From: Agromyces albus
GTDB taxonomy: Bacteria > Actinomycetota > Actinomycetes > Actinomycetales > Microbacteriaceae
Direction of reading: 5' to 3'
DNA: 64,000 nucleotides
NCBI RefSeq assembly: GCF_004134825.1
Contig: NZ_SDPN01000010.1
Span: 53,634 to 117,633 of the forward strand
This document shows, piece after piece, positions 7,833 to 15,979 of this stretch (positions within the stretch are counted from its first letter, which is position 1; each line of letters starts with the position of its first letter). The notes under the pieces were generated by a model. That model ran no database searches. It saw only the letters and a program-made list of their open reading frames with translations, and was not told where the DNA came from. The position numbers were made by a program, and so were the translations under genes.

Positions 7833-8888
7833 ATGCCACGAGTTCGAATCTCAGATGTCGCTGCTGCGGCCGGCGTATCCATCTCCACCGTCTCGCTCGT
7901 CATGAACGATCGCGACGCCCGAATCCCGCTCGAGACGCAGGAGCGCGTGCGGGCGGCCGCCGCCGCGACCGGGTACACCCCGAACTCGGTCGCCCGCGGC
8001 CTGCGGATGCAGACCACCCGCACCATCGGCCTCGTCTCCGACACGATCGCCACGACGCCCTACGCGGGTCGCATGCTCGCGGGGGCCCAGGATGTCGCGC
8101 GCGAGCACGGTCACCTCGTGATCCTCGTCGACACCGGCGACGACGCCGAGGTCGAACGCGATGCGATCCGCGCCCTCGCCGACCATCAGATCGACGCGCT
8201 CATCTATGCGTGCATGTGGCACCGGGTCGTCGACGCGCCCGATCACCTTCCGGCCCGCACGGTGTTCCTCGACTGCCGACCGGTCGGCGGAGGGCACCCG
8301 GCCGTCGTGCCCGACGACCGCGCGGGCGGCGCCACCGCCGTGCGAGAGCTCGTCGCGGCCGGCCACCGTCGCATCGCCTTCGTCGACGTCGACGAGCCCA
8401 ATGCCCCCATCGCCTCGGCGCTTCGCCTCGAGGGGTACATGGAGGCGCTTCGCGAGGCGGGCATCGAACCCGACCCCGAGTTGCACGTGTACGGCGCCAC
8501 CACCACCGCAAAGGGCGGCCGCAGTGCCACTGACCTCCTGCTCGACCTGCCCGAGTCGCGCCGCCCGACGGCGCTGTTCTGCTTCAACGACCGCATGGCT
8601 GCCGGCGCGTACGTCGCCGCGCGTCACCGTGGTCTCGAGATCCCGCGCGATCTCTCGATCATCGGCTTCGACGACCAGCAGCTCGTCGCCGCCGAACTCG
8701 ACCCGCCGCTCACGACCGTGGCCCTGCCCCACTACGAGATGGGGCGATGGGCGACCGAGGTCGCGCTCGGCGTTCGGACACCGGATGACCCCGGTGCCGT
8801 GCACCTCATGGAGTGCCCGATCATCCGACGAGACTCCGTGAGCCCGCCGCCGGCAGCAGGTCGTGACCCCGGCCGACGGCGGACCTGA
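7833..8888 (+). CDS. LacI-family transcriptional regulator
   Basis: Sugar-responsive repressor of 351 residues. The N-terminal helix-turn-helix RISDVAAAAGVSISTVSLVMN and hinge helix NSVARGLRM are followed by a periplasmic-binding-protein-like sensor domain with the usual GLVSD start and IIGFDDQQLV end. It heads a set of genes for a carbohydrate ABC importer and a GH-J glycosidase, so the effector is probably the transported sugar or its hydrolysis product. Start chosen for the strong GGAGGAGG upstream. Autoregulation is suggested by a LacI-type operator over its own promoter. Confidence 0.94.
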   Translation: MPRVRISDVAAAAGVSISTVSLVMNDRDARIPLETQERVRAAAAATGYTPNSVARGLRMQTTRTIGLVSDTIATTPYAGRMLAGAQDVAREHGHLVILVDTGDDAEVERDAIRALADHQIDALIYACMWHRVVDAPDHLPARTVFLDCRPVGGGHPAVVPDDRAGGATAVRELVAAGHRRIAFVDVDEPNAPIASALRLEGYMEALREAGIEPDPELHVYGATTTAKGGRSATDLLLDLPESRRPTALFCFNDRMAAGAYVAARHRGLEIPRDLSIIGFDDQQLVAAELDPPLTTVALPHYEMGRWATEVALGVRTPDDPGAVHLMECPIIRRDSVSPPPAAGRDPGRRRT

Positions 8889-8966
8889 CGAAACCCAGAG
8901 ACCGCCGACGGCGGTCGCCGAGTGGTACCCGACCTGGACGTCGGGCACCGTGAAAGGAATCAAGCA

Positions 8967-10259
8967 ATGAAGCGCAGATCCCTCCCAGTGATGGTATCGC
9001 TGGCTGCCGCGTCAGCCCTCGCGTTGACGGCGTGCGGGCAGGCCGGCCAGGGCGGCGGGTCCGGAGACGGGCCCATCGAACTGACGATGTGGACGCACTC
9101 GGCCGGCAACCCCGCCGAGCTCGAGGTCTACGAGAAGATCATCACCGAGTTCAACGCGTCGCAAGACGAGTACAAGATCGTCGAGGAGTCGTTCCCGCAG
9201 GGTGCATACAACGACGCGATCACGGCGGCCGCCGCTGCGGACGACCTGCCGTGCCTCCTCGACATGGACGGCCCGATCATGCCGAACTGGGCGTGGGCCG
9301 GATACCTCCAGCCGCTCGACCTGCCTGAGAGCATCACCGACGAGCTGCTGCCGACCGCGGTGGGCACCTACGAGGGCGAGATCTACTCGGCCGGGTACTG
9401 GGATGCCGCGCTGTCGATCTTCGCTCGCAAGTCGGTGCTCGACGCGAACGGGGTTCGCATCCCGACGATTGACGAGCCGTGGACACTCGGCGAGTTCGAC
9501 GCCGCGCTCGCCACCCTCCAGTCGGCCGGATACGCCACGCCGCTCGACATCGGCGCGGAGGACGCGGGCGAGTGGTGGTCGTACGCCTACTCGCCGATCC
9601 TGCAGAGCTTCGGCGGCGACGAGATCGACCGCGACACGTTCCTCACCGCCGAGGGCGCGCTGAACGGCCCCGAGGCGGTCGACGCCTTCACCTGGTTCCA
9701 GGACGCCTTCAAGAAGGGCTGGGCGTCGAACTCGGGCACGATCGGCAACCAGGAGTTCGTCGACGACCAGGTGGCGCTGAGCTACACCGGCGTGTGGAAC
9801 GCGCTCGCGTCGATCGAGGCGGTCGGCGACGACCTGCTCATCCTGCCTCCGCCGGACTTCGGCAACGGGCCGAAGATCGGCGGCGGTTCATGGCAGTGGG
9901 GCATCTCGTCGAACTGCTCAGAGGAGCAGACCGAGGGTGCGCGCCAGTACCTGGAGTTCAGCTTCCAGGACGAGTACATCGCCGAGTTCGCCGACAAGCA
10001 GATCGTCATCCCGGCGACCGCCGGCGCGGAGGACCTCTCCGAGCACTTCGGCGAGGGCGGCGACCTGCAGCCGTTCGTCGAGCTCTCCCAGAAGTTCGCC
10101 GTCCCGCGTCCTGAGACGCCGGCCTACCCGGTCATCTCGAGCACCTTCGAGAAGGCGGCGAAGGACATCATGAACGGCGCAGAAGTGAAGTCGACGCTCG
10201 ACGGTGCCGTCAAGGAGATCGACGCGAACATCGAATCGAACGACGGGTACGGCTTCTAG
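8967..10259 (+). CDS. Sugar ABC transporter substrate-binding lipoprotein
   Basis: Extracellular solute receptor, 430 residues, of the MalE/UgpB-like family. The signal peptide ends in the lipobox LTAC with Cys23, so the mature protein is anchored to the membrane. The mature start ELTMWTHSAGNPAELEVYEKIITEFN and later GGSWQWGISSNC fit carbohydrate-binding members. The start at 8967 follows GAAAGGA. Two permease genes follow, but no ATPase gene is present; in actinobacteria a shared MsiK-type ATPase commonly serves such importers. A strong hairpin immediately follows the stop. Confidence 0.93.
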   Translation: MKRRSLPVMVSLAAASALALTACGQAGQGGGSGDGPIELTMWTHSAGNPAELEVYEKIITEFNASQDEYKIVEESFPQGAYNDAITAAAAADDLPCLLDMDGPIMPNWAWAGYLQPLDLPESITDELLPTAVGTYEGEIYSAGYWDAALSIFARKSVLDANGVRIPTIDEPWTLGEFDAALATLQSAGYATPLDIGAEDAGEWWSYAYSPILQSFGGDEIDRDTFLTAEGALNGPEAVDAFTWFQDAFKKGWASNSGTIGNQEFVDDQVALSYTGVWNALASIEAVGDDLLILPPPDFGNGPKIGGGSWQWGISSNCSEEQTEGARQYLEFSFQDEYIAEFADKQIVIPATAGAEDLSEHFGEGGDLQPFVELSQKFAVPRPETPAYPVISSTFEKAAKDIMNGAEVKSTLDGAVKEIDANIESNDGYGF

Positions 10260-10273
10260 CCGACCGTCCTGAG

Positions 10274-10306
10274 CGGTGGGGGCGGCGCGAGCCGCCGCCC
10301 CCACCG
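10274..10306 (+). promoter_or_regulatory. Intercistronic hairpin between binding protein and permease genes
   Basis: Perfect inverted repeat with arms CGGTGGGGGCGGC (10274-10286) and its complement (10294-10306), a 13-14 bp GC-only stem with a short loop and no U-tract. It lies 14 bp after the binding protein stop and 17 bp before the permease ATG. Such structures usually protect the upstream mRNA or attenuate transcription, giving more binding protein than permease. No T-run means it is probably not a full terminator. Confidence 0.75.
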
Positions 10307-10323
10307 GATCGGAATCATCAGCC

Positions 10324-11307
10324 ATGCTCGATACCTCGACGCCGGCAACGGAGATTTCCGCCCGCCCGGCAGCAAAGCCCCCGAAGGGGACCGCACCTGC
10401 ACAGCGTGGGCGCGGCCGCCGCCGCAACAGCCTGGCCCGCCGACGCGAGTTCCGCGCCGGTCTGGCGATGTCGACGCCCGCGATCCTGCTGCTCACGTTC
10501 TTCCTCGTGATCCCGGTGCTGCTCGCGTTCGGGTTGTCGTTCACCAACGCCAGGCTCATCTCCCCGAACGCGCCGCGACTCGTCGGCTTCGACAACTTCC
10601 TCCGCGCGTTCGAGGACCCGGTGTTCCTGCAGTCGCTCTGGAACACCTTCGCCTTCGCGCTCGTCATCGTGCCCGTGCAGTCCGCCCTCGGGCTGCTGCT
10701 GGCCGTGCTCGTCAACCAGCGGATCCGCGGCGTCTTCCTCTTCCGGGTCATCTACTTCATCCCCGTCGTCACCTCGATCGTCGTGGTCTCCATCCTCTGG
10801 AAACTCATGTACAGCGAGGACGGGCTCATCAACTCGTTCATCAACACGGTCACGTTCGGGGCTTGGAACGGCGTCGACTGGCTCGGCGAGCAGAGCACCG
10901 CGATGCCGGCGATCATCGTGCTCTCGATCTGGCAGGCCGTCGGCTTCCACATGGTCATCTGGCTCTCGGGACTGCAGACGATCCCCGGAGAGCTCTACGA
11001 GGCGGCGCGCGTCGACGGCGCGAGCACGTGGCGGCAGTTCACCAACGTCACCTGGCCCGGACTGCGCCCGACGATGATCTTCGTGCTCATCACGATCACG
11101 ATCGATGCACTCCGGCTGTTCGTCCAGGTCGACGTGATGACCCAGGGCGGCCCGATCGACGCGACGACCACGCTCGTCTACCACGCGGTGCGAGCCGGCT
11201 ACCGCCAGCAGGAGGTCGGTTACGGCGCGACGATCTCGCTCATCTTCTTCGTGCTCGTGCTCATCATCGCGCTCGTGCAGCGCTGGCTCACTCGAGAGAA
11301 GGACTGA
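10324..11307 (+). CDS. Sugar ABC transporter permease (MalF-type)
   Basis: Inner-membrane subunit of the carbohydrate importer, 327 residues, with six predicted membrane segments after a 45-residue basic, Ala/Pro-rich cytoplasmic N-terminus. The EAA loop for ATPase contact is ELYEAARVDGASTWRQF near the C-terminal third. The start at ATG 10324 is chosen over a GTG at 10276 because the latter lies inside the intercistronic hairpin. Ends 3 bp before the second permease gene. Confidence 0.92.
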   Translation: MLDTSTPATEISARPAAKPPKGTAPAQRGRGRRRNSLARRREFRAGLAMSTPAILLLTFFLVIPVLLAFGLSFTNARLISPNAPRLVGFDNFLRAFEDPVFLQSLWNTFAFALVIVPVQSALGLLLAVLVNQRIRGVFLFRVIYFIPVVTSIVVVSILWKLMYSEDGLINSFINTVTFGAWNGVDWLGEQSTAMPAIIVLSIWQAVGFHMVIWLSGLQTIPGELYEAARVDGASTWRQFTNVTWPGLRPTMIFVLITITIDALRLFVQVDVMTQGGPIDATTTLVYHAVRAGYRQQEVGYGATISLIFFVLVLIIALVQRWLTREKD

Positions 11308-11310
11308 ACC

Positions 11311-12249
11311 ATGGCCCTCACCACCACCAGGCCTGAGGTCCGGCCCGCAGGCCGCGACCACGAGTCCGGCGAGCGGCGGCTGCGCCGCCGCCGCAAGCTC
11401 TGGTCGTACCTCGCCATGTCGGGCATCGGCGTCTTCTTCCTCTTCCCGCTCGTGTTCATGTTCGTGTCGAGCCTCAAGCCGTCGGGGCAGATCCTTTCCG
11501 ACTCGGGGTCGCTCAACGCCTTCCTCCCCGTCGGCGACATCAGCCTCGACAACTACTTCGGCGTCTTCGAGCGGGTACCGGTCGCGCAGTTCCTGATCAA
11601 CTCGGTATTCGTCACGGTCGTGACCGTCGCCCTCGGGCTCCTCGTGAACTCGATGGCCGGTTTCGCGCTCTCCCGGCTGGAATGGCGTGGACGCGGGCTG
11701 CTGCTCAGCGTCGTGATCGCGGCCCTCATCGTGCCGTTCGAGACGATCGCGGTGCCGATGGTCTACTGGGTCTCGAAGCTCCCGACGCTCGTCTTCGAGG
11801 GTGGCCTGCTGAAGTACGACTTCGGATGGCTCAACTCGTATCAAGTGCAGATCATCCCGTTCGTCGCGCACGCGTTCTCGATCTTCCTGTTCACGCAGTA
11901 TTTCTCGACGATCCCGAAGTCGCTCGACGAGGCCGCTCGCATCGACGGCGCCGGATGGTTCACGATCTACCGCCGCATCATCGTGCCGCTCTCCGGCCCG
12001 GCGTTCGCAACGGTCGCGATCCTCACCTTCCTGCCCGCCTGGAACCAGTACCTCTGGCCGCTCATGGTGGTGCAGCAGGAGGAACTGCGCCCCGTCATGG
12101 TCGGCATGCAGTACTTCTTCCAGCTCAATCCGGCGTGGGGTGAGGTCATGGCGTACACGACGCTCATCACCCTGCCCGTGCTGATCGTGTTCCTGTCGTT
12201 CCAGCGTGCGTTCGTCTCGAGCGTCGCTGCCAGCGGCGTGAAGGGATAG
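11311..12249 (+). CDS. Sugar ABC transporter permease (MalG-type)
   Basis: Second membrane subunit, 312 residues, six predicted membrane helices. The EAA motif is KSLDEAARIDGAGWFTIYRRI, followed by the PLSGP turn typical of MalG-like permeases. It begins 3 bp after the first permease and ends 4 bp before the glycosidase gene, so the three are one transcription unit. No ATP-binding subunit follows. Confidence 0.93.
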   Translation: MALTTTRPEVRPAGRDHESGERRLRRRRKLWSYLAMSGIGVFFLFPLVFMFVSSLKPSGQILSDSGSLNAFLPVGDISLDNYFGVFERVPVAQFLINSVFVTVVTVALGLLVNSMAGFALSRLEWRGRGLLLSVVIAALIVPFETIAVPMVYWVSKLPTLVFEGGLLKYDFGWLNSYQVQIIPFVAHAFSIFLFTQYFSTIPKSLDEAARIDGAGWFTIYRRIIVPLSGPAFATVAILTFLPAWNQYLWPLMVVQQEELRPVMVGMQYFFQLNPAWGEVMAYTTLITLPVLIVFLSFQRAFVSSVAASGVKG

Positions 12250-12253
12250 GCGG

Positions 12254-13228
12254 GTGTTCGCGCTTCCCGATTCCTGGGTGTGGGACTTCTGGCTCGCCGA
12301 CGACGGCGAGCGGTACCACCTGTTCTTCCTCTACGCGTCGCGCGCGCTGCACGACCCCGATGCCCGGCACTACCGGGCCTCGATCGGCCACGCCGTCTCC
12401 GACGATCTCGAGGAGTGGACGCGCGTCGCCGACGCGCTCGTGCGCGGCGACGCGCCCGCGTTCGACGGCCTCGCGACGTGGACGGGCTCAGTGGTGCGGC
12501 ATCCCGACGGCACGTGGTTCATGTTCTACACGGGCACGAGCCTGACGCCCGGTGGCAACATCCAGCGCGTCGGTTACGCGACCTCGGCCGATCTCATGGA
12601 GTGGCAGAAGTCGGCGGCGAACCCCGTCGCGCAAGCCGACGCCCGCTGGTACGAGACCCTCGGCACGGGCCAATGGCGCGAGGAGGCCTTCCGCGACCCA
12701 TGGGTGTTCGCGGACCTGGCGGGCGACGGATGGCACATGCTCGTCACTGCGCGCGCGAACACGGGCCCCGCCGACGACCGGGGTGTCGTCGGCCATGCCT
12801 GGTCGCCCGACCTGCGGAACTGGGAGGTGCTGCCGCCGCTCAGCGAGCCCGGACAGGGCTTCGGCCACCTCGAGGTGTTCCAGGTCGAGGTCGTCGACGG
12901 GAAGGCGGTGCTGCTCTTCTCGTGCACGGCCGCCGACTTCGCCGAGAGCCGGCGCGCGAACGGCACGACCGGCGGCGTCTGGGCGAGCCCCGCGGCATCC
13001 GTGCTCGGGCCATTCGACATCGCGGGGGCGCAGCTCGTCACCGACGACTCGCTCTACGTCGGGCGACTGCTGCGACGGCGTGACGACGGCGAATGGGTGA
13101 TGTTCGCGTTCCACAACATCGCGCCCGACGGGTCGTTCATCGGCAGCATCAGCGATCCGATGCCCGTGCGGTGGGAGGGCCGCGACCTGCGCGTGACGCC
13201 GGCGGCCGTCCCCAGCTCGAGCAGGTGA
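12254..13228 (+). CDS. Clan GH-J (GH32/GH68-like) beta-fructosidase-type glycosidase
   Basis: Five-bladed propeller hydrolase of 324 residues without a signal peptide, so it acts on imported sugar. N-terminal VWDFWLAD resembles the VWDSWP nucleophile motif of GH68 (Asp11). FRDPWVF supplies the transition-state stabiliser Asp148 of the RDP motif, and GHLEVFQ the acid/base Glu207. The GTG start lies 4 bp after the permease stop. It is shorter than most GH32 enzymes (about 480 residues) because the C-terminal beta-sandwich is absent. Substrate is inferred as a fructose-containing oligosaccharide; GH43-type specificity cannot be excluded. Confidence 0.8.
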   Translation: MFALPDSWVWDFWLADDGERYHLFFLYASRALHDPDARHYRASIGHAVSDDLEEWTRVADALVRGDAPAFDGLATWTGSVVRHPDGTWFMFYTGTSLTPGGNIQRVGYATSADLMEWQKSAANPVAQADARWYETLGTGQWREEAFRDPWVFADLAGDGWHMLVTARANTGPADDRGVVGHAWSPDLRNWEVLPPLSEPGQGFGHLEVFQVEVVDGKAVLLFSCTAADFAESRRANGTTGGVWASPAASVLGPFDIAGAQLVTDDSLYVGRLLRRRDDGEWVMFAFHNIAPDGSFIGSISDPMPVRWEGRDLRVTPAAVPSSSR

Positions 13229-13325
13229 CCTCGCCGCGAGTGGGCCGCGGCCGGGTGCGCCGCGTCAGCCGTCGGTGTGGGCGTTCACGATGCGGTGGCT
13301 GTTGGCGTCGGTGACGCCCTGGAGG

Positions 13326-14417
13326 CTATTCACCCTCGTCACGCACCAGCAAGTCGAAGAACGCCGAGTTGATGAACAGGCGCTCGCGACCGGCCTTGAT
13401 GTCGTAGAGCACACCTGCCGCCACGAGGGCGTTGAGCCACGATGTCGCCGTCGGGCGTGAGACGTGGCAACGCTCGACCACGTTCGCGATGCGAGAGTAC
13501 GGCTGCTCGAACAGCACCGCGAGCAGGTCGGCGTTCGCGCCCGCTCTGGTCGTGCTGCGAATCGTCGTCATCACCTCCGCCTGGAGCTCGGAGATGCCGT
13601 CGATCTTCGCAATCGTCGACTCGGCGGTGCGCCGCACGCCCTCCAGCACGAACAGGATCCAGTCTTCCCAGGAGCCCTTCGAGGTCACCTCGAGCAGCAG
13701 CCGATAGTAGTCCTCTCGGTGCGCGATGAAGTAGCGCGACAGGTAGAGGATCGGATGGGTCAACACGCCCGCCTCGACGAGCATGAGCACGTTCATGATT
13801 CGGCCTGTGCGTCCATTGCCGTCACTGAACGGGTGGATCGCCTCGAACTGGTAGTGCGCGATCGCCATCCGAATCAGCGGATCGAGCTCATCGGCTGAAT
13901 GCAGGAACTGTACCCAGTCCGACAACTTCTCGCTCAGCACGGCTTTGCCGCTCGGAGGCGTGTAGATCGCCTCGTTCGTTCCGGCATTCCCGATGAACGT
14001 CCCTGGCGCCCAGCGAATGTCCACATCTCGGCCATGGATCATCGAGCACACCTCGACCGCCGTGTTCGTGGACAACGGGCGGGCACGAATCAAGTCGATG
14101 CCGGCAAAGAGCGCAGCTCGATAGCGGAGGGTCTCCTTCGTCGCGGGGATGGTCGCGCCGGCCTCGTTCTGCGCGAACGCGAAGAGATCGTCGGCCGTGG
14201 TGACGATATTCTCGATCTCCGAGCTCGCCTGGGCTTCTAGCAGCGGCAGCGAGTTGAGGAGCACCGTCGGGTTCGGAATGCGTTGCGCAGCCTGGTCGAG
14301 GGCGGCGAGCGAGGCTCGCGCTTCGATCGCTGCCTTCAGAATCGGCTTCGTCTCGACATCTGCCTTCGGGGGCAGTGCGGGAAGGTCGTTGTAGGCGACG
14401 GTCGGGCTCCACGGCAT
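13326..14417 (-). CDS. Fic-family AMP-transferase with self-inhibitory helix
   Basis: Predicted protein AMPylator or related nucleotidyl transferase, 363 residues. The Fic motif HPFSDGNGRTGR starts at His195. The inhibitory helix motif [S/T]xxxE[G/N] is present N-terminally as SSEIEN (65-70, Glu69), making this a class II, cis-inhibited Fic like SoFic. A winged-helix domain at the C-terminus (SRIANVVERCHVSRPTATSW) completes the usual build. The ATG at 14417 is preceded by TACAGT 6 nt upstream, suggesting a leaderless mRNA; a TTG at 14435 would give six more residues. The flanking genes are unrelated. Confidence 0.92.
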   Translation of the reverse strand: MPWSPTVAYNDLPALPPKADVETKPILKAAIEARASLAALDQAAQRIPNPTVLLNSLPLLEAQASSEIENIVTTADDLFAFAQNEAGATIPATKETLRYRAALFAGIDLIRARPLSTNTAVEVCSMIHGRDVDIRWAPGTFIGNAGTNEAIYTPPSGKAVLSEKLSDWVQFLHSADELDPLIRMAIAHYQFEAIHPFSDGNGRTGRIMNVLMLVEAGVLTHPILYLSRYFIAHREDYYRLLLEVTSKGSWEDWILFVLEGVRRTAESTIAKIDGISELQAEVMTTIRSTTRAGANADLLAVLFEQPYSRIANVVERCHVSRPTATSWLNALVAAGVLYDIKAGRERLFINSAFFDLLVRDEGE

Positions 14418-14460
14418 GTGCAAACTGTAATGCAACGTGGCTACGATGTGTAAAGAAATC
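14418..14460 (-). promoter_or_regulatory. Putative fic promoter
   Basis: On the reverse strand a -10-like TACAGT (14424-14429) ends 6 nt before the ATG, with a TTTACA/TTACAC -35-like element at 14448-14454 about 18 bp further upstream. The segment is distinctly more AT-rich than its surroundings. No Shine-Dalgarno sequence is present. Confidence 0.5.
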
Positions 14461-14566
14461 CATCGAATTTTATCACGTCGCGAGAACGTGTCAACGGACT
14501 TCTCAGATCACGCGGACGGCGGGACCAGCTCTTCGGGTTGGCTGCGCCGTCGGTTGACGGGAGGGC

Positions 14567-15007
14567 TCAGGGCACGGTGCGTGTGAGCAGGAATACCGGG
14601 ATGACCCGGTCGGTCTTCGTCTGGTAGTCGGCGTAGGCCGGCCAGACCTCGAGCGCCCGCGCCCACCAGGTCGCGCGCTCGTCGCCGTCGAGCTCGCGCG
14701 CGAGGTAGTCGTGCTTCTCGGCACCGTCTTGCAGCTCGACGTGCGGGTGCTTCTTCAGGTTCCAGTACCAGGTCGGATGCTTCGTAGTGCCGCCGTTGGA
14801 AGCGACCACGGCGTACTCGCCGTCGTGCTCGACGCGCATGAGCGCGGTCTTGCGGAGCTTGCCCGACTTTGCGCCGATCGTGGTCAGCACGATGACTGGC
14901 CGGCCGCGCAGCGTGTTGGCCTTCTCTCCGCCCGAGGCCTCGAAGGTCTCGGCCTGCTGACGAGCCCAGGCTGAGGTGCTCGGCGCATATTCACCCGTGA
15001 GTGGCAT
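14567..15007 (-). CDS. Ddn-type F420-dependent nitroreductase family protein
   Basis: Deazaflavin (F420)-dependent oxidoreductase of the split beta-barrel Ddn family, 146 residues. Family hallmarks are [36 protein letters not shown] and [18 protein letters not shown], the cofactor-binding segments. Start at 15007 chosen for GAGGAGA 6 nt upstream; an in-frame start at 15037 lacks one. The window also carries F420 biosynthesis genes and fgd, so the cofactor is available. The substrate is unknown; family members reduce quinones and nitroaromatics. Confidence 0.88.
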   Translation of the reverse strand: MPLTGEYAPSTSAWARQQAETFEASGGEKANTLRGRPVIVLTTIGAKSGKLRKTALMRVEHDGEYAVVASNGGTTKHPTWYWNLKKHPHVELQDGAEKHDYLARELDGDERATWWARALEVWPAYADYQTKTDRVIPVFLLTRTVP

Positions 15008-15020
15008 GTGTCTCCTCGAT

Positions 15021-15087
15021 GATTCAGGTCTGCTCACCCCAACGACGGTGCGCCGGCGGGAATTCCCTCCCGCCGGCGCGCTGAATC
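15021..15087 (-). terminator. Nested hairpin downstream of the yceI-like gene
   Basis: A 12-bp perfect GC stem (GCGCCGGCGGGA at 15050-15061 with its complement at 15068-15079, 6-nt loop) sits inside a second inverted repeat GATTCAG (15021-15027) / CTGAATC (15081-15087). It lies between the YceI gene and the Ddn-like gene on the same strand, so it probably ends or attenuates the YceI transcript. No clear U-tract. Confidence 0.65.
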
Positions 15088-15095
15088 GTGAAGGG

Positions 15096-15785
15096 TCACG
15101 CCTGCTGGATCACGAGCGAGAACTCCACGAAGCCGTCGGGCTCGACCGAGACGAAGCCGAGGTTCGGCGCTTCGACGCCGTAGTCGGCGAAGGCGATGGG
15201 GATGCTGCCGGCGACCTGTCCGCCCGAGCCGTCGAAGACCGCCTCGAGGTCGACGGTGACGGGGTTGGTGACTCCCGCGATGGTGAGCTCTCCTGTGGCC
15301 GTGAGCTGCTGCACCTCGCCGGCGACGGGAGGAGCCTCGGCCGTGATCGGCCCGGTGAGCGCGAACGTCGCGGTCGGGAACTCGGCCACGCGCAGCGCGG
15401 TGTCGCGGAAGTAGGCGTCGCGGTTGTCGGAGTCGGTCGCGATCGAGGCGACGTCGACGGTGAATTCCGCATCGGTGAGGGTGAGGTCGTCGACGGTGAG
15501 GTTGCCGGTGACCTGCTCGGTGCGGCCGGTGACCGTGACATCCGTTCCGTTCAGCACCTCGTCGACGCGATAGCCCGCGAACGAGCCCTCACCCACGGTC
15601 CATGAGCCCGAGAGCTCGGAGGCATCCACCGATGCATCCGTCGAGGGTGCCGCCGTCACCGAGGGCGCCGCTTCGGCGGGCCCGACGATCAGGTCGCGGT
15701 AGACGATCGGGCCGGCGACGGCCGCCGTGGTGCCGAGGACGACGACCCCGGCGATGATCGAGATGATGACGGTACGTTTGCGCAT
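15096..15785 (-). CDS. YceI family protein, membrane anchored
   Basis: Lipocalin-like YceI protein of 229 residues, a family that binds isoprenoid lipids or related amphiphiles. A single N-terminal hydrophobic segment (residues 6-28) followed by a Ser/Thr/Ala linker places the domain outside the membrane. Family pattern: [17 protein letters not shown] start, [18 protein letters not shown] centre with the conserved R-D-x-x-(F/L)R-type stretch, [19 protein letters not shown], and an E-F-S-L final strand. Ribosome binding site AGGAG precedes the ATG. It is transcribed divergently from clpB. Confidence 0.93.
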   Translation of the reverse strand: MRKRTVIISIIAGVVVLGTTAAVAGPIVYRDLIVGPAEAAPSVTAAPSTDASVDASELSGSWTVGEGSFAGYRVDEVLNGTDVTVTGRTEQVTGNLTVDDLTLTDAEFTVDVASIATDSDNRDAYFRDTALRVAEFPTATFALTGPITAEAPPVAGEVQQLTATGELTIAGVTNPVTVDLEAVFDGSGGQVAGSIPIAFADYGVEAPNLGFVSVEPDGFVEFSLVIQQA

Positions 15786-15939
15786 GGGGCGGCTCCTGAG
15801 CGTTGGGGGAGAGCGGTAGGTGCTCCGCAGTCGAGCCTGCCGAAGCTCTATTTGAACTCTCTATGTGTTGCCTTCCGTGTCGCTGGGAGGTCGTCGGGTG
15901 TCGTGGCGGGATGCTCGGAATAGCACTCGCCCGAGAAAA

Positions 15940-15960
15940 CTTGACTCTAGTAGACTCAAG
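15940..15960 (+). promoter_or_regulatory. HAIR operator (HspR binding site) upstream of clpB
   Basis: CTTGACT-N7-ACTCAAG differs from the HspR-associated inverted repeat consensus CTTGAGT-N7-ACTCAAG at one position in the left arm. It lies 19 bp before the GTG of clpB. HspR with DnaK represses clpB and dnaK operons in Streptomyces and mycobacteria, so heat-shock control is likely. No hspR gene is in this window. Confidence 0.85.
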
Positions 15961-15979
15961 TTTGTCGAAGGGAACAGCT

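Noticed and set aside
15803..15979. N-terminal extension of ClpB upstream of the HAIR site
   Set aside because: The frame is open upstream, but it crosses the HAIR operator and the yceI promoter region and does not resemble a ClpB N-domain.
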